Position numbers and translations under genes: made by a program. From positions 1 to 32,668 of the IMG/VR virus record IMGVR_UViG_3300021962_000378: 32,668 bases of DNA; one strand, 5' to 3'. The stretch's first letter is position 1, and every line of letters starts with the position of its first letter. Positions 14,876-24,133 of the stretch are shown here, piece by piece. Source of the DNA: a virus. The notes under the pieces are model-generated. The model ran no database searches, was not told where the DNA came from, and was given only the letters and a program-made list of their open reading frames with translations.

Positions 14876-15373
14876 ATGAAAATGACAAAGAACTTTAAGC
14901 TTCAAGAGTTTGTTCCTGCCTCTATTTATGAAAAATACGGGGAAAATAGCATGTGGTTTATAGATGACATGCTCCCTACTGGTGCACAAATGGTAAGAGA
15001 CGAACTCTATACACAGCTAATAAAGCCTCTTGGAGAGTACGTTGATATCCGAATGGTAATCAATGGGAAAGACCGCGATGAAAGCGGGTTCAGGGTCCCA
15101 TCAACTGAAACAGGCAAACTTTTGAGCCAACACCGTTTTGGTCGGGCCATTGATTTCCAGATCCTTGGAAAAAGAAACGACGGGAAATGGGAACACATCC
15201 CGAGTTTAGAAATTCAACGAATAATAGCAATGCCAACTGTCTGGGAGAAGTTGCGGTTTATTTGGACGACAATGGAGGGAGGGACGCTTGGGTGGACGCA
15301 CTTAGATATGCGTTATAGACCCGCGTCTGAATATTCTAAAGGGCCGGCAATTGTTGCTATTCCGGCAAAATGA
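14876..15373 (+). CDS. M15-type peptidase endolysin (165 aa)
   Basis: Zinc peptidase expected to cut peptidoglycan peptide bridges. The catalytic pattern is visible: SQHRFGRAID (H86, D93) and GWTHLD (H142, D144), as in M15/VanY-like endolysins. No signal peptide, so it needs a holin or similar. ATG at 14876 (or 14882) follows GGTGA rather than GGAG. The stop overlaps the next gene (ATGA). Confidence 0.88.
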   Translation: MKMTKNFKLQEFVPASIYEKYGENSMWFIDDMLPTGAQMVRDELYTQLIKPLGEYVDIRMVINGKDRDESGFRVPSTETGKLLSQHRFGRAIDFQILGKRNDGKWEHIPSLEIQRIIAMPTVWEKLRFIWTTMEGGTLGWTHLDMRYRPASEYSKGPAIVAIPAK

Positions 15374-15645
15374 TTACAGAATCGACAACGGTTGAATTGC
15401 TGATTGTTATCGCAGCAAGTGTATCTAGCACGATTGGCGCGATGTACCGGTTATTTGTACCAAGAGGAGAATCCATTGAGTATAGGGCGGGAATAGATGA
15501 CCAGAAAAAACGAATAGAACGACGCATTGACGCGGTTGAGTTTTCTTTATCCCGAATGGTTACACGTGAAACTTTAGACGACGTGCTTGGCCCTGTTAAA
15601 TCTGACCTTACAGAAATAAAACATATATTGAGGGAAAAACGATGA
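15370..15645 (+). CDS. Membrane protein with N-terminal TM and coiled coil, lysis candidate (91 aa)
   Basis: One hydrophobic segment (VELLIVIAASVSSTIGAMY, residues about 8-26) precedes a charged helical tail (KKRIERRIDAVEFSLSRM...). It is coupled to the endolysin gene by ATGA. A holin or an inner-membrane spanin are both possible; one TM plus a coiled tail favours neither clearly. Confidence 0.6.
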   Translation: MITESTTVELLIVIAASVSSTIGAMYRLFVPRGESIEYRAGIDDQKKRIERRIDAVEFSLSRMVTRETLDDVLGPVKSDLTEIKHILREKR

Positions 15646-15995
15646 TTGAGAAGTTACTTGAGCCTGAAGTCCGCGAACTATTATTGACATCATTAATTGG
15701 CTTTCTTTACATAACCGGGCGCATAACGCGAAACCAGTTTATGGCTGAACAAATGAAATCGAAGGGGGTTATTGACAAGCAAGAAGCCAAAGCAACCGCC
15801 GTGGAAGGCGTAACCAAGCCTATTACTGTTATCTTGGACGTTTTGGATTATATTCCTATCTTGAATGCACGCCTCCCATTTGTTAATCAATCGATACCTG
15901 GGATAACAAAGAGTATAATTCAGCTACCAATTGGGTTGATAAGCGACATCCTACATAACTTCCCACTGCTAGGGACACGTGTAAAAACGAAATGA
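15642..15995 (+). CDS. Membrane-associated protein, lysis cassette (117 aa)
   Basis: An N-terminal hydrophobic stretch (RELLLTSLIGFLYITGRI, about residues 11-28) and amphipathic hydrophobic regions further on (IPILNARLPFV, IQLPIGLISDIL). ATGA overlap with the gene before it. Could be a holin partner; not assigned to a family. Confidence 0.5.
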   Translation: MIEKLLEPEVRELLLTSLIGFLYITGRITRNQFMAEQMKSKGVIDKQEAKATAVEGVTKPITVILDVLDYIPILNARLPFVNQSIPGITKSIIQLPIGLISDILHNFPLLGTRVKTK

Positions 15996-16008
15996 ATCGG
16001 TGATACAA

Positions 16009-17418
16009 ATGCAAATCCAAATCATGAATGGAATCTATGCCGACAACACGCCAGAACTGCGCACCAGTTACCCGGTAAACATGGTCCCCGTTCCATTCGT
16101 GTCCGGCATCAGTAATGGGTTTTTGCGCCCAGGCGATGGCATTGTGGCTAACGGCACAGGCCCCGGCATTGATCGTGGCGGAATTGAGTGGAGGGGTGTT
16201 TGTTACCGCGTTATGGGGACGAAGTTAGTATCGGTGGCGAGTAATGGATTCGTGACCGTTTTAGGCGATGTAGGGGGCCCAATAACGGAGCTAGTTACAT
16301 TCGACTACAGCTTTGATTTGCTAGCTATTGCATCGGGGGGTCGGTTGTACTATTGGAATCCCATCGGCTCGACACTAACCCAAGTGACAGATCCAGACCT
16401 GGGAATAGTTTTGGATGTGGTATGGGTAGACGGTTATTTTATGACAACCGACGGCGAGTTCTTGATCGTCACAGAGCTGTCTAATCCCTTGTCGGTAAAC
16501 CCGTTGAAATATGGGTCTTCAGAAGTTGACCCAGATCCAGTCGTGGCGTTGCTTAAACTTCGAAACGAGATTTATGCGCTCAACCGGCACACCATCGAGG
16601 TGTTTGATAACGTGGGCGGGGAGTTATTCCCATTTAAGAGAATTGATGGCGCCCAAATTCAAAAGGGGGCTATTGGAACTCAAGGGTGCTGCGTATTTAT
16701 TGAGCGAATCGCGTTCTTAGGCAGTGGCCGAAACGAAGCGCCAGGAATCTACGTGGGTGCAGCTGCAACTGTTCAAAAAATAAGTACGCAAGAAATCGAC
16801 AATGTATTACTAAACTACACCGAGGCGCAGCTTGCGTTGGTAAAGCTAGAAGCCCGCAACGACAAGGCCCATCAACATCTTTATGTGCATCTCCCGGACC
16901 GCACATTGGTATATGATGCATCCGCATCTGAAGCCCTTGGATCGCCAGTTTGGTTTATATTAACAAGTACGGTCGTCGGGTTCAGCCAATACCGAGCCCG
17001 CAACATCGTGTGGTGTTACGACACATGGCTAGTGGGAGACCCTCAAACCAATGCGATTGGCTATCTAGAGCAGGACACCGGGCATCATTGGGGCCAACAG
17101 GTACGGTGGGAGTTTGGGACGCTTATCGTGTACAACGAAAGTAATGGGGCGATATTTAACAGACTAGAGCTTGTCAGTCTAACCGGGTCTGTGGCCATTG
17201 GGAGCAACCCGCAGATAAGCACCAGTTACAGCGTGGACGGGAAGACCTATAGCCAGGCCCGCAGCATCAGTGTCGGCACTATAGGATCTAACAAAAGGCT
17301 GACTTGGTTCCAGCAAGGCCATATGCGAAACTGGCGCATCCAGCGCTTTCGTGGTGATAGCGACGCTCATATTTCATTTATTCGTCTCGAAGCTCAAATT
17401 GAGCCCTTGGCGTTCTAA
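16009..17418 (+). CDS. gp10-like packaged-DNA stabilisation/tail protein (469 aa)
   Basis: P22 gp10 (472 aa) plugs the head below gp4. This protein starts MQIQIMNGIYADNTPELRT and shows the family pattern YPVNMVPVP, PGDGIVANGTGPGIDRGG, WRGVCYRVMG and LAIASGGRLYYWN, a beta-propeller-like series. I chose ATG at 16009, preceded by GGTGA with a 5-base spacer, over the GTG at 16000. It ends on the first base of the next ATG (TAATG). Confidence 0.88.
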   Translation: MQIQIMNGIYADNTPELRTSYPVNMVPVPFVSGISNGFLRPGDGIVANGTGPGIDRGGIEWRGVCYRVMGTKLVSVASNGFVTVLGDVGGPITELVTFDYSFDLLAIASGGRLYYWNPIGSTLTQVTDPDLGIVLDVVWVDGYFMTTDGEFLIVTELSNPLSVNPLKYGSSEVDPDPVVALLKLRNEIYALNRHTIEVFDNVGGELFPFKRIDGAQIQKGAIGTQGCCVFIERIAFLGSGRNEAPGIYVGAAATVQKISTQEIDNVLLNYTEAQLALVKLEARNDKAHQHLYVHLPDRTLVYDASASEALGSPVWFILTSTVVGFSQYRARNIVWCYDTWLVGDPQTNAIGYLEQDTGHHWGQQVRWEFGTLIVYNESNGAIFNRLELVSLTGSVAIGSNPQISTSYSVDGKTYSQARSISVGTIGSNKRLTWFQQGHMRNWRIQRFRGDSDAHISFIRLEAQIEPLAF

Positions 17419-18212
17419 TGTCACTAGCACCAGTTTCCAGGAAACTTAACTTAACGAGAGACCAACTTGCAGCATTCCTGACCGACCAGCAGCAGATTCG
17501 GCAGTTTGAGCTTCTCTTTTCTACAGTCGATACATTGCAGGTGATCGTTGGAACTGATTTTGAATTTCAAGCAGATAATGCAGCTGCGTCGGCTAATGAG
17601 GCCCTAGCACAAATCTCCGCAATGGCACAAAAAACAGAGGTAGAGGACGCAGCTTTAAATGCAAATGTGAACCAAGCCATGGCCTTGATAGCCGAGCTCA
17701 CCAAAGCCGTAGAAGGATTGCAAATGCAGCCCCCGCCACGCGAATTTAAACGCTCAAGGTATGGGTCTTTCTATGATACAACAACCCAGGCGGCCACGGT
17801 TATCAACACCGCCACAGCCATCACGTTTAATAATACAGACCTGAGCAAGGGCGTTTATCTTGGAGCCCCAACTTCTCGGGTTATTGTTGACACTGAGGGC
17901 GTTTACAATTTCGACACGTCCTTCCAGATTGACAAAACAAGCGGCGGTACGGCAGAGTTCTTTTTTTGGTTTAGACTTAATGGGGTAGATGTAGCCAATA
18001 GTGCGAGTCAAATTAGAATCCAAGGCAACAACGCAGAGATCTTTAGCTCACTGAATTACTTTTTTGATTTAAAATCAAATGACTACATTGAGTTGATGTT
18101 TTCAGTCACAGACCTTAGTTTAGAATTGACAGCATTCCCAGCCGCCGCACCGCATCCAGGAATCCCATCTATAATTTTGACCGTAGCAAATAATATAGGA
18201 GGCATCCAATAA
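17418..18212 (+). CDS. Needle-like trimeric fibre with jelly-roll tip (264 aa), gp26 positional analogue
   Basis: Follows gp10 as the tail needle gp26 does in P22. An N-terminal helical part (residues 1-105, with Ala-rich heptads ASANEALAQISAMAQ) is followed by a linker MQPPPREF and a beta-rich domain YGSFYDTTTQAATVINTATAI with TFNNTDLSKGVYLG, resembling the C1q/TNF-like knobs of phage fibres. A role as plug and penetrating needle is inferred from position and layout. Sequence similarity to gp26 itself is not evident. Confidence 0.65.
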   Translation: MSLAPVSRKLNLTRDQLAAFLTDQQQIRQFELLFSTVDTLQVIVGTDFEFQADNAAASANEALAQISAMAQKTEVEDAALNANVNQAMALIAELTKAVEGLQMQPPPREFKRSRYGSFYDTTTQAATVINTATAITFNNTDLSKGVYLGAPTSRVIVDTEGVYNFDTSFQIDKTSGGTAEFFFWFRLNGVDVANSASQIRIQGNNAEIFSSLNYFFDLKSNDYIELMFSVTDLSLELTAFPAAAPHPGIPSIILTVANNIGGIQ

Positions 18213-18547
18213 TGGCCGTATCGATTAAAGTCCTTATCCCAGCAAAACAGGCAGAGAATGCCCAGACGACGCAGTACACCGCAACCAATTGCAAAGCCAT
18301 CATAGACAAATTTACAGTGACGAATACTACAGCTGGGAATGTAACCATTAGCGTCAATCTAGTAACGGTAACAGGAAGCGCAGCAACTTCGAACTTGATT
18401 ATAGACACAAGGGCCATCGCTCCAGATGAAACCTACACTTGCCCAGAACTTGTAGGCCAAGCGTTAGAACCTGGCGGTTTTATCTCAACCATTGCCAGTG
18501 CAGCGACATCTCTAACAATCCGCGCATCTGGGCGCGAAATAACATAA
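18212..18547 (+). CDS. Small beta-rich virion protein (111 aa)
   Basis: Sequence with TNCKAIIDKFTVTNTTAGNVTISVNLV and a closing SATSLTIRASGREIT region, typical of small Ig-like or head-decoration proteins in phage virion clusters. TAATG coupling to the fibre gene. Position in the virion unknown. Confidence 0.6.
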   Translation: MAVSIKVLIPAKQAENAQTTQYTATNCKAIIDKFTVTNTTAGNVTISVNLVTVTGSAATSNLIIDTRAIAPDETYTCPELVGQALEPGGFISTIASAATSLTIRASGREIT

Positions 18548-18557
18548 GGAGCCTATA

Positions 18558-18965
18558 ATGACCGCATTCATGATGATCCCAAAAGGATTCGCCGGCCTGC
18601 CAATGGATGAGAAATTCATCACCACAACAGAGAATAAGCGCAGCACACAGATGGTGATCGATGATTGGATGCTCGGGCCTGAGAACCCAAGCAACGAACC
18701 AACGGCAAACAAACCCTACTGGCTATCCCTTAGCAAAGCCCTTCAGGTCGACGAAAAAGAAGCACGTCGTCGGCGTTGTTCAAACTGCGAATACTATGAC
18801 AACAGCACAATGACGCAGGCTAAAATGGAACGCATCCCACGCAATGATTGGGACACAGACGCCGGCTTTCGTGGGTACTGCACAAAATTCAATTTCATAT
18901 GCCATGACCTAAGAGTTTGCCAATCATGGGAAGAGCGTGACTTTGAATTTGAAATCGAAAATTGA
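18558..18965 (+). CDS. Cys-rich phage protein (135 aa)
   Basis: The C-terminal half holds CSNCEYYDN, GYCTKFNFICHDLRVCQSWE: five to six Cys in a compact module that I recall from conserved P22-like cluster proteins, probably binding a metal or an iron-sulfur cluster. The position corresponds roughly to P22 gene 14. AAGGAG-like GGAG precedes ATG at 18558. Function unknown. Confidence 0.65.
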   Translation: MTAFMMIPKGFAGLPMDEKFITTTENKRSTQMVIDDWMLGPENPSNEPTANKPYWLSLSKALQVDEKEARRRRCSNCEYYDNSTMTQAKMERIPRNDWDTDAGFRGYCTKFNFICHDLRVCQSWEERDFEFEIEN

Positions 18966-19043
18966 CAAATTACGGAAACATGAGAAACTGAAGGAAATGA
19001 TTCTATCTAGCCTCCAGCCGCCCATAATGAAAAGGAGTGACAC

Positions 19044-19496
19044 ATGACGGGTATTGATTGGATCAAAGAAAACCTGCAACGGGTATTTCTATTGCCTGAG
19101 CCCGCCGTGGAATGGCTTTGCATGGTCTACTCGGCTATCCAATTTTTTGACGATGTGGCGGATGGAGACACGATTGATCGCAAAGATTTAAACGCAACTA
19201 TGTGGAACACCGCGGTGGGTATCCATCAAAACCAATTCTTCATCACAAACAGTCACCATCTTGTACCCTTGCTCGCGGTCGTGATCTTGAAGTGGCAAGC
19301 CTCAGACCAAGCAGAGCGCGCGGGAAATGCCGATGCCAAATCATTCGTGTGGCGTGCCGGCTACTATGGCCTAATCCTAATGGCCGTATCTATTACCCAT
19401 GGCCCGTGCTTTGCTACCGAGAATGCTCATTTGGTCATGTCTTTATATGGCGAAAAATTCGACGACTACATGAAGGAGTTTAATAATAATGCCTGA
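19044..19496 (+). CDS. Conserved phage protein before gp7 (150 aa)
   Basis: Contains LPEPAVEWLCMVYSAIQFFDDVADG and ILKWQASDQAERAG followed by SFVWRAGYYGLILMAV, motifs recurring in a conserved protein encoded before the ejection proteins of P22-like phages. AAAGGAG precedes ATG at 19044. Predicted helical; soluble or membrane-peripheral. It overlaps the next gene by 8 bases. Confidence 0.65.
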   Translation: MTGIDWIKENLQRVFLLPEPAVEWLCMVYSAIQFFDDVADGDTIDRKDLNATMWNTAVGIHQNQFFITNSHHLVPLLAVVILKWQASDQAERAGNADAKSFVWRAGYYGLILMAVSITHGPCFATENAHLVMSLYGEKFDDYMKEFNNNA

Positions 19497-20127
19497 ACCA
19501 ATGACAGCCCTAGCCGTTGGGGGATCCGCCCTTGGTGGAAGCGTCCTACAATCCAACGCGTCTCGCGAAGCCGCCGGAATACAATCCGGGGCAGCTCAAT
19601 CCGGCATAGAAGAACAGCGCCGACAATTCGATGCTATGCGTGAATTGCTAAAACCCTATACCGAGGCCGGCAGACCCGCACTCGAAGCACAGCAGGCCTT
19701 CCTTGGGCTACAAGGCCCAGAAGCAGAACGTGCTGCTATTGAACGCATTAGAAGTGGAGAAACCTTCCAAGCACTTGCAAGACAAGGCGAAGAATCTTTG
19801 CTACAAAATGCGTCAGCAACGGGTGGCCTTCGTGGCGGAAACATTCAAGGGGCGCTAGCACAGTTCCGCCCTCAGATGTTAGCCGGGCTTATTGACCAGC
19901 AATATAGCCGATTAGGGGGAATGACCGCCTTGGGGCAACAGTCAGCCGCCGGGGTTGGGTCTGCGGGTATTCAATCTGGTGAAAGTGTAGCCAATCTAAT
20001 GGCCCAAGCGGCCGCAGCCCAAGCTGGAGGACAACTTGGAAGCGCCAAAGCTTATGGAAATTTTCTCAATCTTCCGGCACAGTTTGTAGGAATGCAAATG
20101 GGTGCAGGTAAAAACCCAGGATTCTAA
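19489..20127 (+). CDS. DNA ejection protein gp7-like (212 aa)
   Basis: Gly/Ala-rich protein like P22 gp7 (229 aa), which is ejected with the DNA into the periplasm. Shows SALGGSVLQSNASREAAGIQSGAAQSG, RELLKPYTEAGRPALEAQQ and LLQNASATGGLRGGNIQGAL. First of three ejection genes, in the P22 order 7-20-16. Confidence 0.85.
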   Translation: MPEPMTALAVGGSALGGSVLQSNASREAAGIQSGAAQSGIEEQRRQFDAMRELLKPYTEAGRPALEAQQAFLGLQGPEAERAAIERIRSGETFQALARQGEESLLQNASATGGLRGGNIQGALAQFRPQMLAGLIDQQYSRLGGMTALGQQSAAGVGSAGIQSGESVANLMAQAAAAQAGGQLGSAKAYGNFLNLPAQFVGMQMGAGKNPGF

Positions 20128-20139
20128 AAGGGAAACAAC

Positions 20140-21426
20140 ATGACACCAATCAACCCACTTCAAGCCCCCATCAATTACGCCGTCGATGTAGAATCTCCCT
20201 TTGAGGCCGCACTCGGTGGCTTTAAAGCTGGGCTAGCAGGTGCAGAATCACAGGCGAGAACACAGGAATCTTCAGCAAGAGAAGCTGAATATTTATCAAA
20301 AATACAGGACAGACAAAATCAAGCGACGAGGCTACAAGCGGCAGTCTCTGTAGGTGCAGATCCTAGGTCAACCCTTACAGACGTAACTAGGGCGACTTCG
20401 GGGCTTGATCCCGCTAATGCAAAACTAATAACCGATGGGTTTAACGCGCTCACAAAAGAAAAACAAGACAGTCAATTGCAGTTCCTTGGGGGCGTTTATT
20501 CAGCATTTAATTCTGGGGCCCCAGAGATTGGGAAAGCGCAATTACAAGCGCAGGCGTTTGCCTACAACAATGCAGGGATGACAAGGGAAGCTCAGGCCAT
20601 AAATGACGCTTTAAAATTTATAGAAATAAATCCCGCAAAAGCCATGGAGGTCGTAGGGCAAATCATTGCCGTACTTCCTAGGGGTAACGACATTCTTGCT
20701 AATATTCAAACGAATCAAGAGACGAGACTATCAAGAGAAAAGTTGTCTCCATCTGTGCAAGAATCAATTGATTATGCAAATCAAACTCCAGAAGTTAGAG
20801 CCATTTTTGATACCCTTAATAAAAAGACTTCTCCGGTAACAAACATAACTGTAGACACGGCAACAAAAGCCACAGGGGTAGAGCTTGGGAAGCTTGTTCC
20901 TGAACTGTACAACCGTATAAATTCAGCCGCAACGCAATTTAATAATATTCCAATATATAGAAATGCTTTGGCTGAAGCAATAACGGGCCCCTTTGCAAAT
21001 AAAAGATTAGGGGCAGAAAGACTTGCTAATCTTTTTGGATTTAGGGGGGACAAAGAACAAAAGATTAATGCAACGCGTGTCCTTATTCAGGGGCTTTCCG
21101 AAATGGCGTTAAATTCAAGAGAAATGCTGACAGGGCAAGGTTCCGTTTCAAATTATGAAGGCGAGCTTCTTCAAAGAGCTAGAGGTGGGGATATCGATTT
21201 TACAGCAGGGGAAATAAGCGCAATCCTAGACGTTTCTTCACGGGCGTCAAAACAACAACATGCTCAAAACTATAAACTATTACTAGCCGCGTCAAAAGAC
21301 AATCCTTCGGCGAAAATATTCCTTGACGCTACAAATAAGCTTAATCTAGGCAACACTAAACCCAAAGGGAAACCTACCACCCCCGCCCCCACCACTAAAC
21401 CCCCTATAATAAAGGTGACATTCTAG
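20140..21426 (+). CDS. DNA ejection protein gp20-like (428 aa)
   Basis: Second ejection gene by position and length (P22 gp20 is 471 aa). Gln/Ala-rich helical start (SQARTQESSAREAEYLSKIQ), and a C-terminal Pro/Thr/Lys tail (TTPAPTTKPPIIKV). Low-complexity sequence makes family assignment rest largely on context. AGGGAAACAAC precedes ATG at 20140. Confidence 0.7.
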   Translation: MTPINPLQAPINYAVDVESPFEAALGGFKAGLAGAESQARTQESSAREAEYLSKIQDRQNQATRLQAAVSVGADPRSTLTDVTRATSGLDPANAKLITDGFNALTKEKQDSQLQFLGGVYSAFNSGAPEIGKAQLQAQAFAYNNAGMTREAQAINDALKFIEINPAKAMEVVGQIIAVLPRGNDILANIQTNQETRLSREKLSPSVQESIDYANQTPEVRAIFDTLNKKTSPVTNITVDTATKATGVELGKLVPELYNRINSAATQFNNIPIYRNALAEAITGPFANKRLGAERLANLFGFRGDKEQKINATRVLIQGLSEMALNSREMLTGQGSVSNYEGELLQRARGGDIDFTAGEISAILDVSSRASKQQHAQNYKLLLAASKDNPSAKIFLDATNKLNLGNTKPKGKPTTPAPTTKPPIIKVTF

Positions 21427-21427
21427 C

Positions 21428-24133
21428 GTGCCATATTCAATCGAAACAGAAGATGGCATCGTTATAGATAGCATTCCAGATGATGTTGCGCCAGATTCTC
21501 AAGTTTTAAAAGATCGGGTGGCTTCCATTCGTGCTAATCGTGGATCTGCACAAACATCAGCCCCGCAAGAAGCACAACAAGTAGACAGCTTGGCCGGCGT
21601 ATCTAAAGACCTAGGCAAGGTAGAGTTTGTAGACAGGTTGGGAGGTGGATTCCGTGACGCTCCGCAACCCACTGGTTTTTTGGGAGGTCTGATTGAGGGC
21701 GCAAAAGATGTAGCAAGAGATGTTCGTGAGGCGGTAACTGGTACAAGACGTTCAGCCGCACCGGATGTAGCCGCAGCCCTTGCTGAAAACAGAACAATCT
21801 ACGATATGCCAGAAGCCAACCAACTTTCGTTTGGCATGTTGAAATCGGCACTAGGAGGCTTGACGGCGGGATCCGAAGAACGTGCCAAAATCTTTGCGGC
21901 CAACTTCCCTGGCTTAACTTATCGCCTAGACGAACAAGGGACCGTGTTTTTGCGCTCGCCTACAGACGGCAAGGAATACGTGATTGAACCCGGTTTAACA
22001 GTTCAAGATGTTCCCCGCGCAGCCCTCATGGCCTCATTATTCACGCCAGCGGGGAGAGCCGTCAGCATCCCCGCCGCAATAAAGGCAGGTGGAGCAACCC
22101 AAGCCGCCATTGAAATGAGCCAGCAGGAAACTGGCGGAGAGTTCAATCCCGGGGAAGTTTTGGCCGCAGCTGCAACGGGGCCCGCAGGTCAGGTCCTCCA
22201 ACGTGTGGGAACTGGTTTAAAAAATGTCGTTCAGAACCTAAGGGGGAAGTTAACTCCGGTTATAGCCAGTGGGGTTCGTTCAGGCGTGCCTACCGTAGCC
22301 ACAAATATTCCTGCAGCCACAAACATTCCCGTGGACAGCTTGGCCGGCGTACCTAGAGACCTACCCCCGATAGAATTTGTAGATAATTTAGGCGGTGGTT
22401 TTCGTGACGCTCCGCGAGTAGTGCCAACGGCCACACCTATTCCAGTGCCTCCAGTGCCTCCAGTGCCTCCAGTGCCTCCAGTGGTTCCGGATATTCCCAT
22501 AGATACAGTTCCACCTATTGTTGGTAAATCTACCTTAATGGACAATCTTGAGAGCGCCAATGCTGGCGATGTTTTGAATCTTGCACGCAAAGCGGCTGGA
22601 TATGGGCCAGGCTCATCCGTTGCAAAAGCGCGCCTAATTGACATGGCACAAGTCAACCCAAAGGCAGCTGACGCAGCTAAACGGATAGGGGTTGAGGTTC
22701 CATTTGATGTGCTATCAGACAATCCGCAGGTGCGAAGTGCTGTAGGCCTAACGAGATCCCAGGTAGGTAGTGAGGCAGAAGCTGCATGGGAAACTACACT
22801 CAGCAAGGCAATCCAGAGGGCAGATGAAATTTCTCAAGAGTTTGATGCCGCCTTTATTGAGGGCAGGCCAGCCACAGGGCTTACATCCCAAAAGATCATG
22901 GATAACCTAACATTAACAAGGGCTCAATTAGTTAAAGAAGCCAAGATACTTTACAACAAAGTTGACGCGGTTATTCCCGCAGATAGTTATGTATCCGCTA
23001 AAAATTTAGAAAAGGCTATTAATGAAATCAAAAAGGATTTAGGGCCATCTATTGGAGATAATCCAGCTATTAGAAAGATTGAAAGATCAATTAAAGAGGG
23101 TATGACGTATGGCGGATTATCTTATGACAAAAGTTTATTAGGCGAACGCAAACGTGCGGGGACGACCAACGAGTACTCACGAAATCTGAATATGGGGTTA
23201 ATGAAAAAACTTGAATCCGCAGCAGCAAATGACCAACTTGATGCTGTTGAATATTTAGGTGGAAAAGAGATTCGCCGGCAACTTCGGGGGGCTCATTTGA
23301 TAACTGCAAAGCAGAAGGCCCTTGAAAAACGCATTATTGGGGCCTTTGGCAAAGAAATTGACGGCAGTGTGGCACAAAATATGCAATCGGCAATATCAAC
23401 AGCCTCAAAAGGAGATGCCGCCGCCTTTAACCGTTTAATGAAAGTTGTCCCAAAAGAGCTGAGACGAGAAACTGTAGCTACGGCATTAGCCTCTGTTACA
23501 TCGGGGAAAACGGCTGGGAGGGCTAGTGTTGGGGAGACTGTCTTTAGTCCAACCGAGTACACAAAAGTTTATCGTGGACTTAGGTCTAATCCCCCTGTTT
23601 ACAGCCAAATAGTTAAGATCATGGGCCCAGAATGGGCTGAAACATCGCTTGATCTTTATGCAATATCCAAAAGACTTGCGGATGCCAATGCCCGTGTACT
23701 AAGCACCGGAAAAGCAAACCAACTTCTAGGGGAAATGGGAGTCAATAGCCTTTTCACTAAAGTAATGTCAAGTGGGCCTATGCAACGCATTGCGACTGGG
23801 GTGGCAAGCGGCCTTCCCGGCGGAGGTTTCATTGCCCCTGATATTATTAAATACATGGCTGGTGCACGGTCGGGCGTTTCCAAAGCTTCCAAGTTATTTT
23901 TGGACCCGGATTTTCAGAAGCTTGCTATCGAACAAGCGACTACCGGAAAATCAAGCGAATCCACAATCCGTAAAGCCGCGATGTCTCAAGCCTTTAAAAA
24001 GTTTTCAGACCAAATCAAACTCCCAAAAACATTAGACGCCCGAATCCAATGGCTACAATCGGCAATGCAAGCAGAGCGGCAACTGTCCCCCGATGAACAG
24101 CCTGAACCTCAAACACAGCCGGTGGGCCAATAA
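21428..24133 (+). CDS. Large ejected virion protein, gp16-like (901 aa)
   Basis: Third ejection gene by position; P22 gp16 is 609 aa, so this one is longer. GTG start at 21428. Two copies of a DSLAGV-x-DL-x-EFVDxLGGGFRDAP module lie near residues 52-79 and 301-328. The second is followed by a (PPVPPV)n linker from a 9-bp repeat at 22442-22486. The region EANQLSFGMLKSALGGLT and FPGLTYRLDEQGTVFLRSPTDGKEY is a pattern common in large ejected phage proteins. No lysozyme motif seen. Stop overlaps the next ATG (TAATG). Confidence 0.75.
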   Translation: MPYSIETEDGIVIDSIPDDVAPDSQVLKDRVASIRANRGSAQTSAPQEAQQVDSLAGVSKDLGKVEFVDRLGGGFRDAPQPTGFLGGLIEGAKDVARDVREAVTGTRRSAAPDVAAALAENRTIYDMPEANQLSFGMLKSALGGLTAGSEERAKIFAANFPGLTYRLDEQGTVFLRSPTDGKEYVIEPGLTVQDVPRAALMASLFTPAGRAVSIPAAIKAGGATQAAIEMSQQETGGEFNPGEVLAAAATGPAGQVLQRVGTGLKNVVQNLRGKLTPVIASGVRSGVPTVATNIPAATNIPVDSLAGVPRDLPPIEFVDNLGGGFRDAPRVVPTATPIPVPPVPPVPPVPPVVPDIPIDTVPPIVGKSTLMDNLESANAGDVLNLARKAAGYGPGSSVAKARLIDMAQVNPKAADAAKRIGVEVPFDVLSDNPQVRSAVGLTRSQVGSEAEAAWETTLSKAIQRADEISQEFDAAFIEGRPATGLTSQKIMDNLTLTRAQLVKEAKILYNKVDAVIPADSYVSAKNLEKAINEIKKDLGPSIGDNPAIRKIERSIKEGMTYGGLSYDKSLLGERKRAGTTNEYSRNLNMGLMKKLESAAANDQLDAVEYLGGKEIRRQLRGAHLITAKQKALEKRIIGAFGKEIDGSVAQNMQSAISTASKGDAAAFNRLMKVVPKELRRETVATALASVTSGKTAGRASVGETVFSPTEYTKVYRGLRSNPPVYSQIVKIMGPEWAETSLDLYAISKRLADANARVLSTGKANQLLGEMGVNSLFTKVMSSGPMQRIATGVASGLPGGGFIAPDIIKYMAGARSGVSKASKLFLDPDFQKLAIEQATTGKSSESTIRKAAMSQAFKKFSDQIKLPKTLDARIQWLQSAMQAERQLSPDEQPEPQTQPVGQ
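22442..22486 (+). repeat. 9-bp tandem repeat (4.5 copies of ccagtgcct)
   Basis: Perfect copies at 22442-22477 followed by a partial copy. It encodes a (PPV)n linker between the second duplicated module and the rest of the ejection protein; prone to slippage. Confidence 0.9.
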
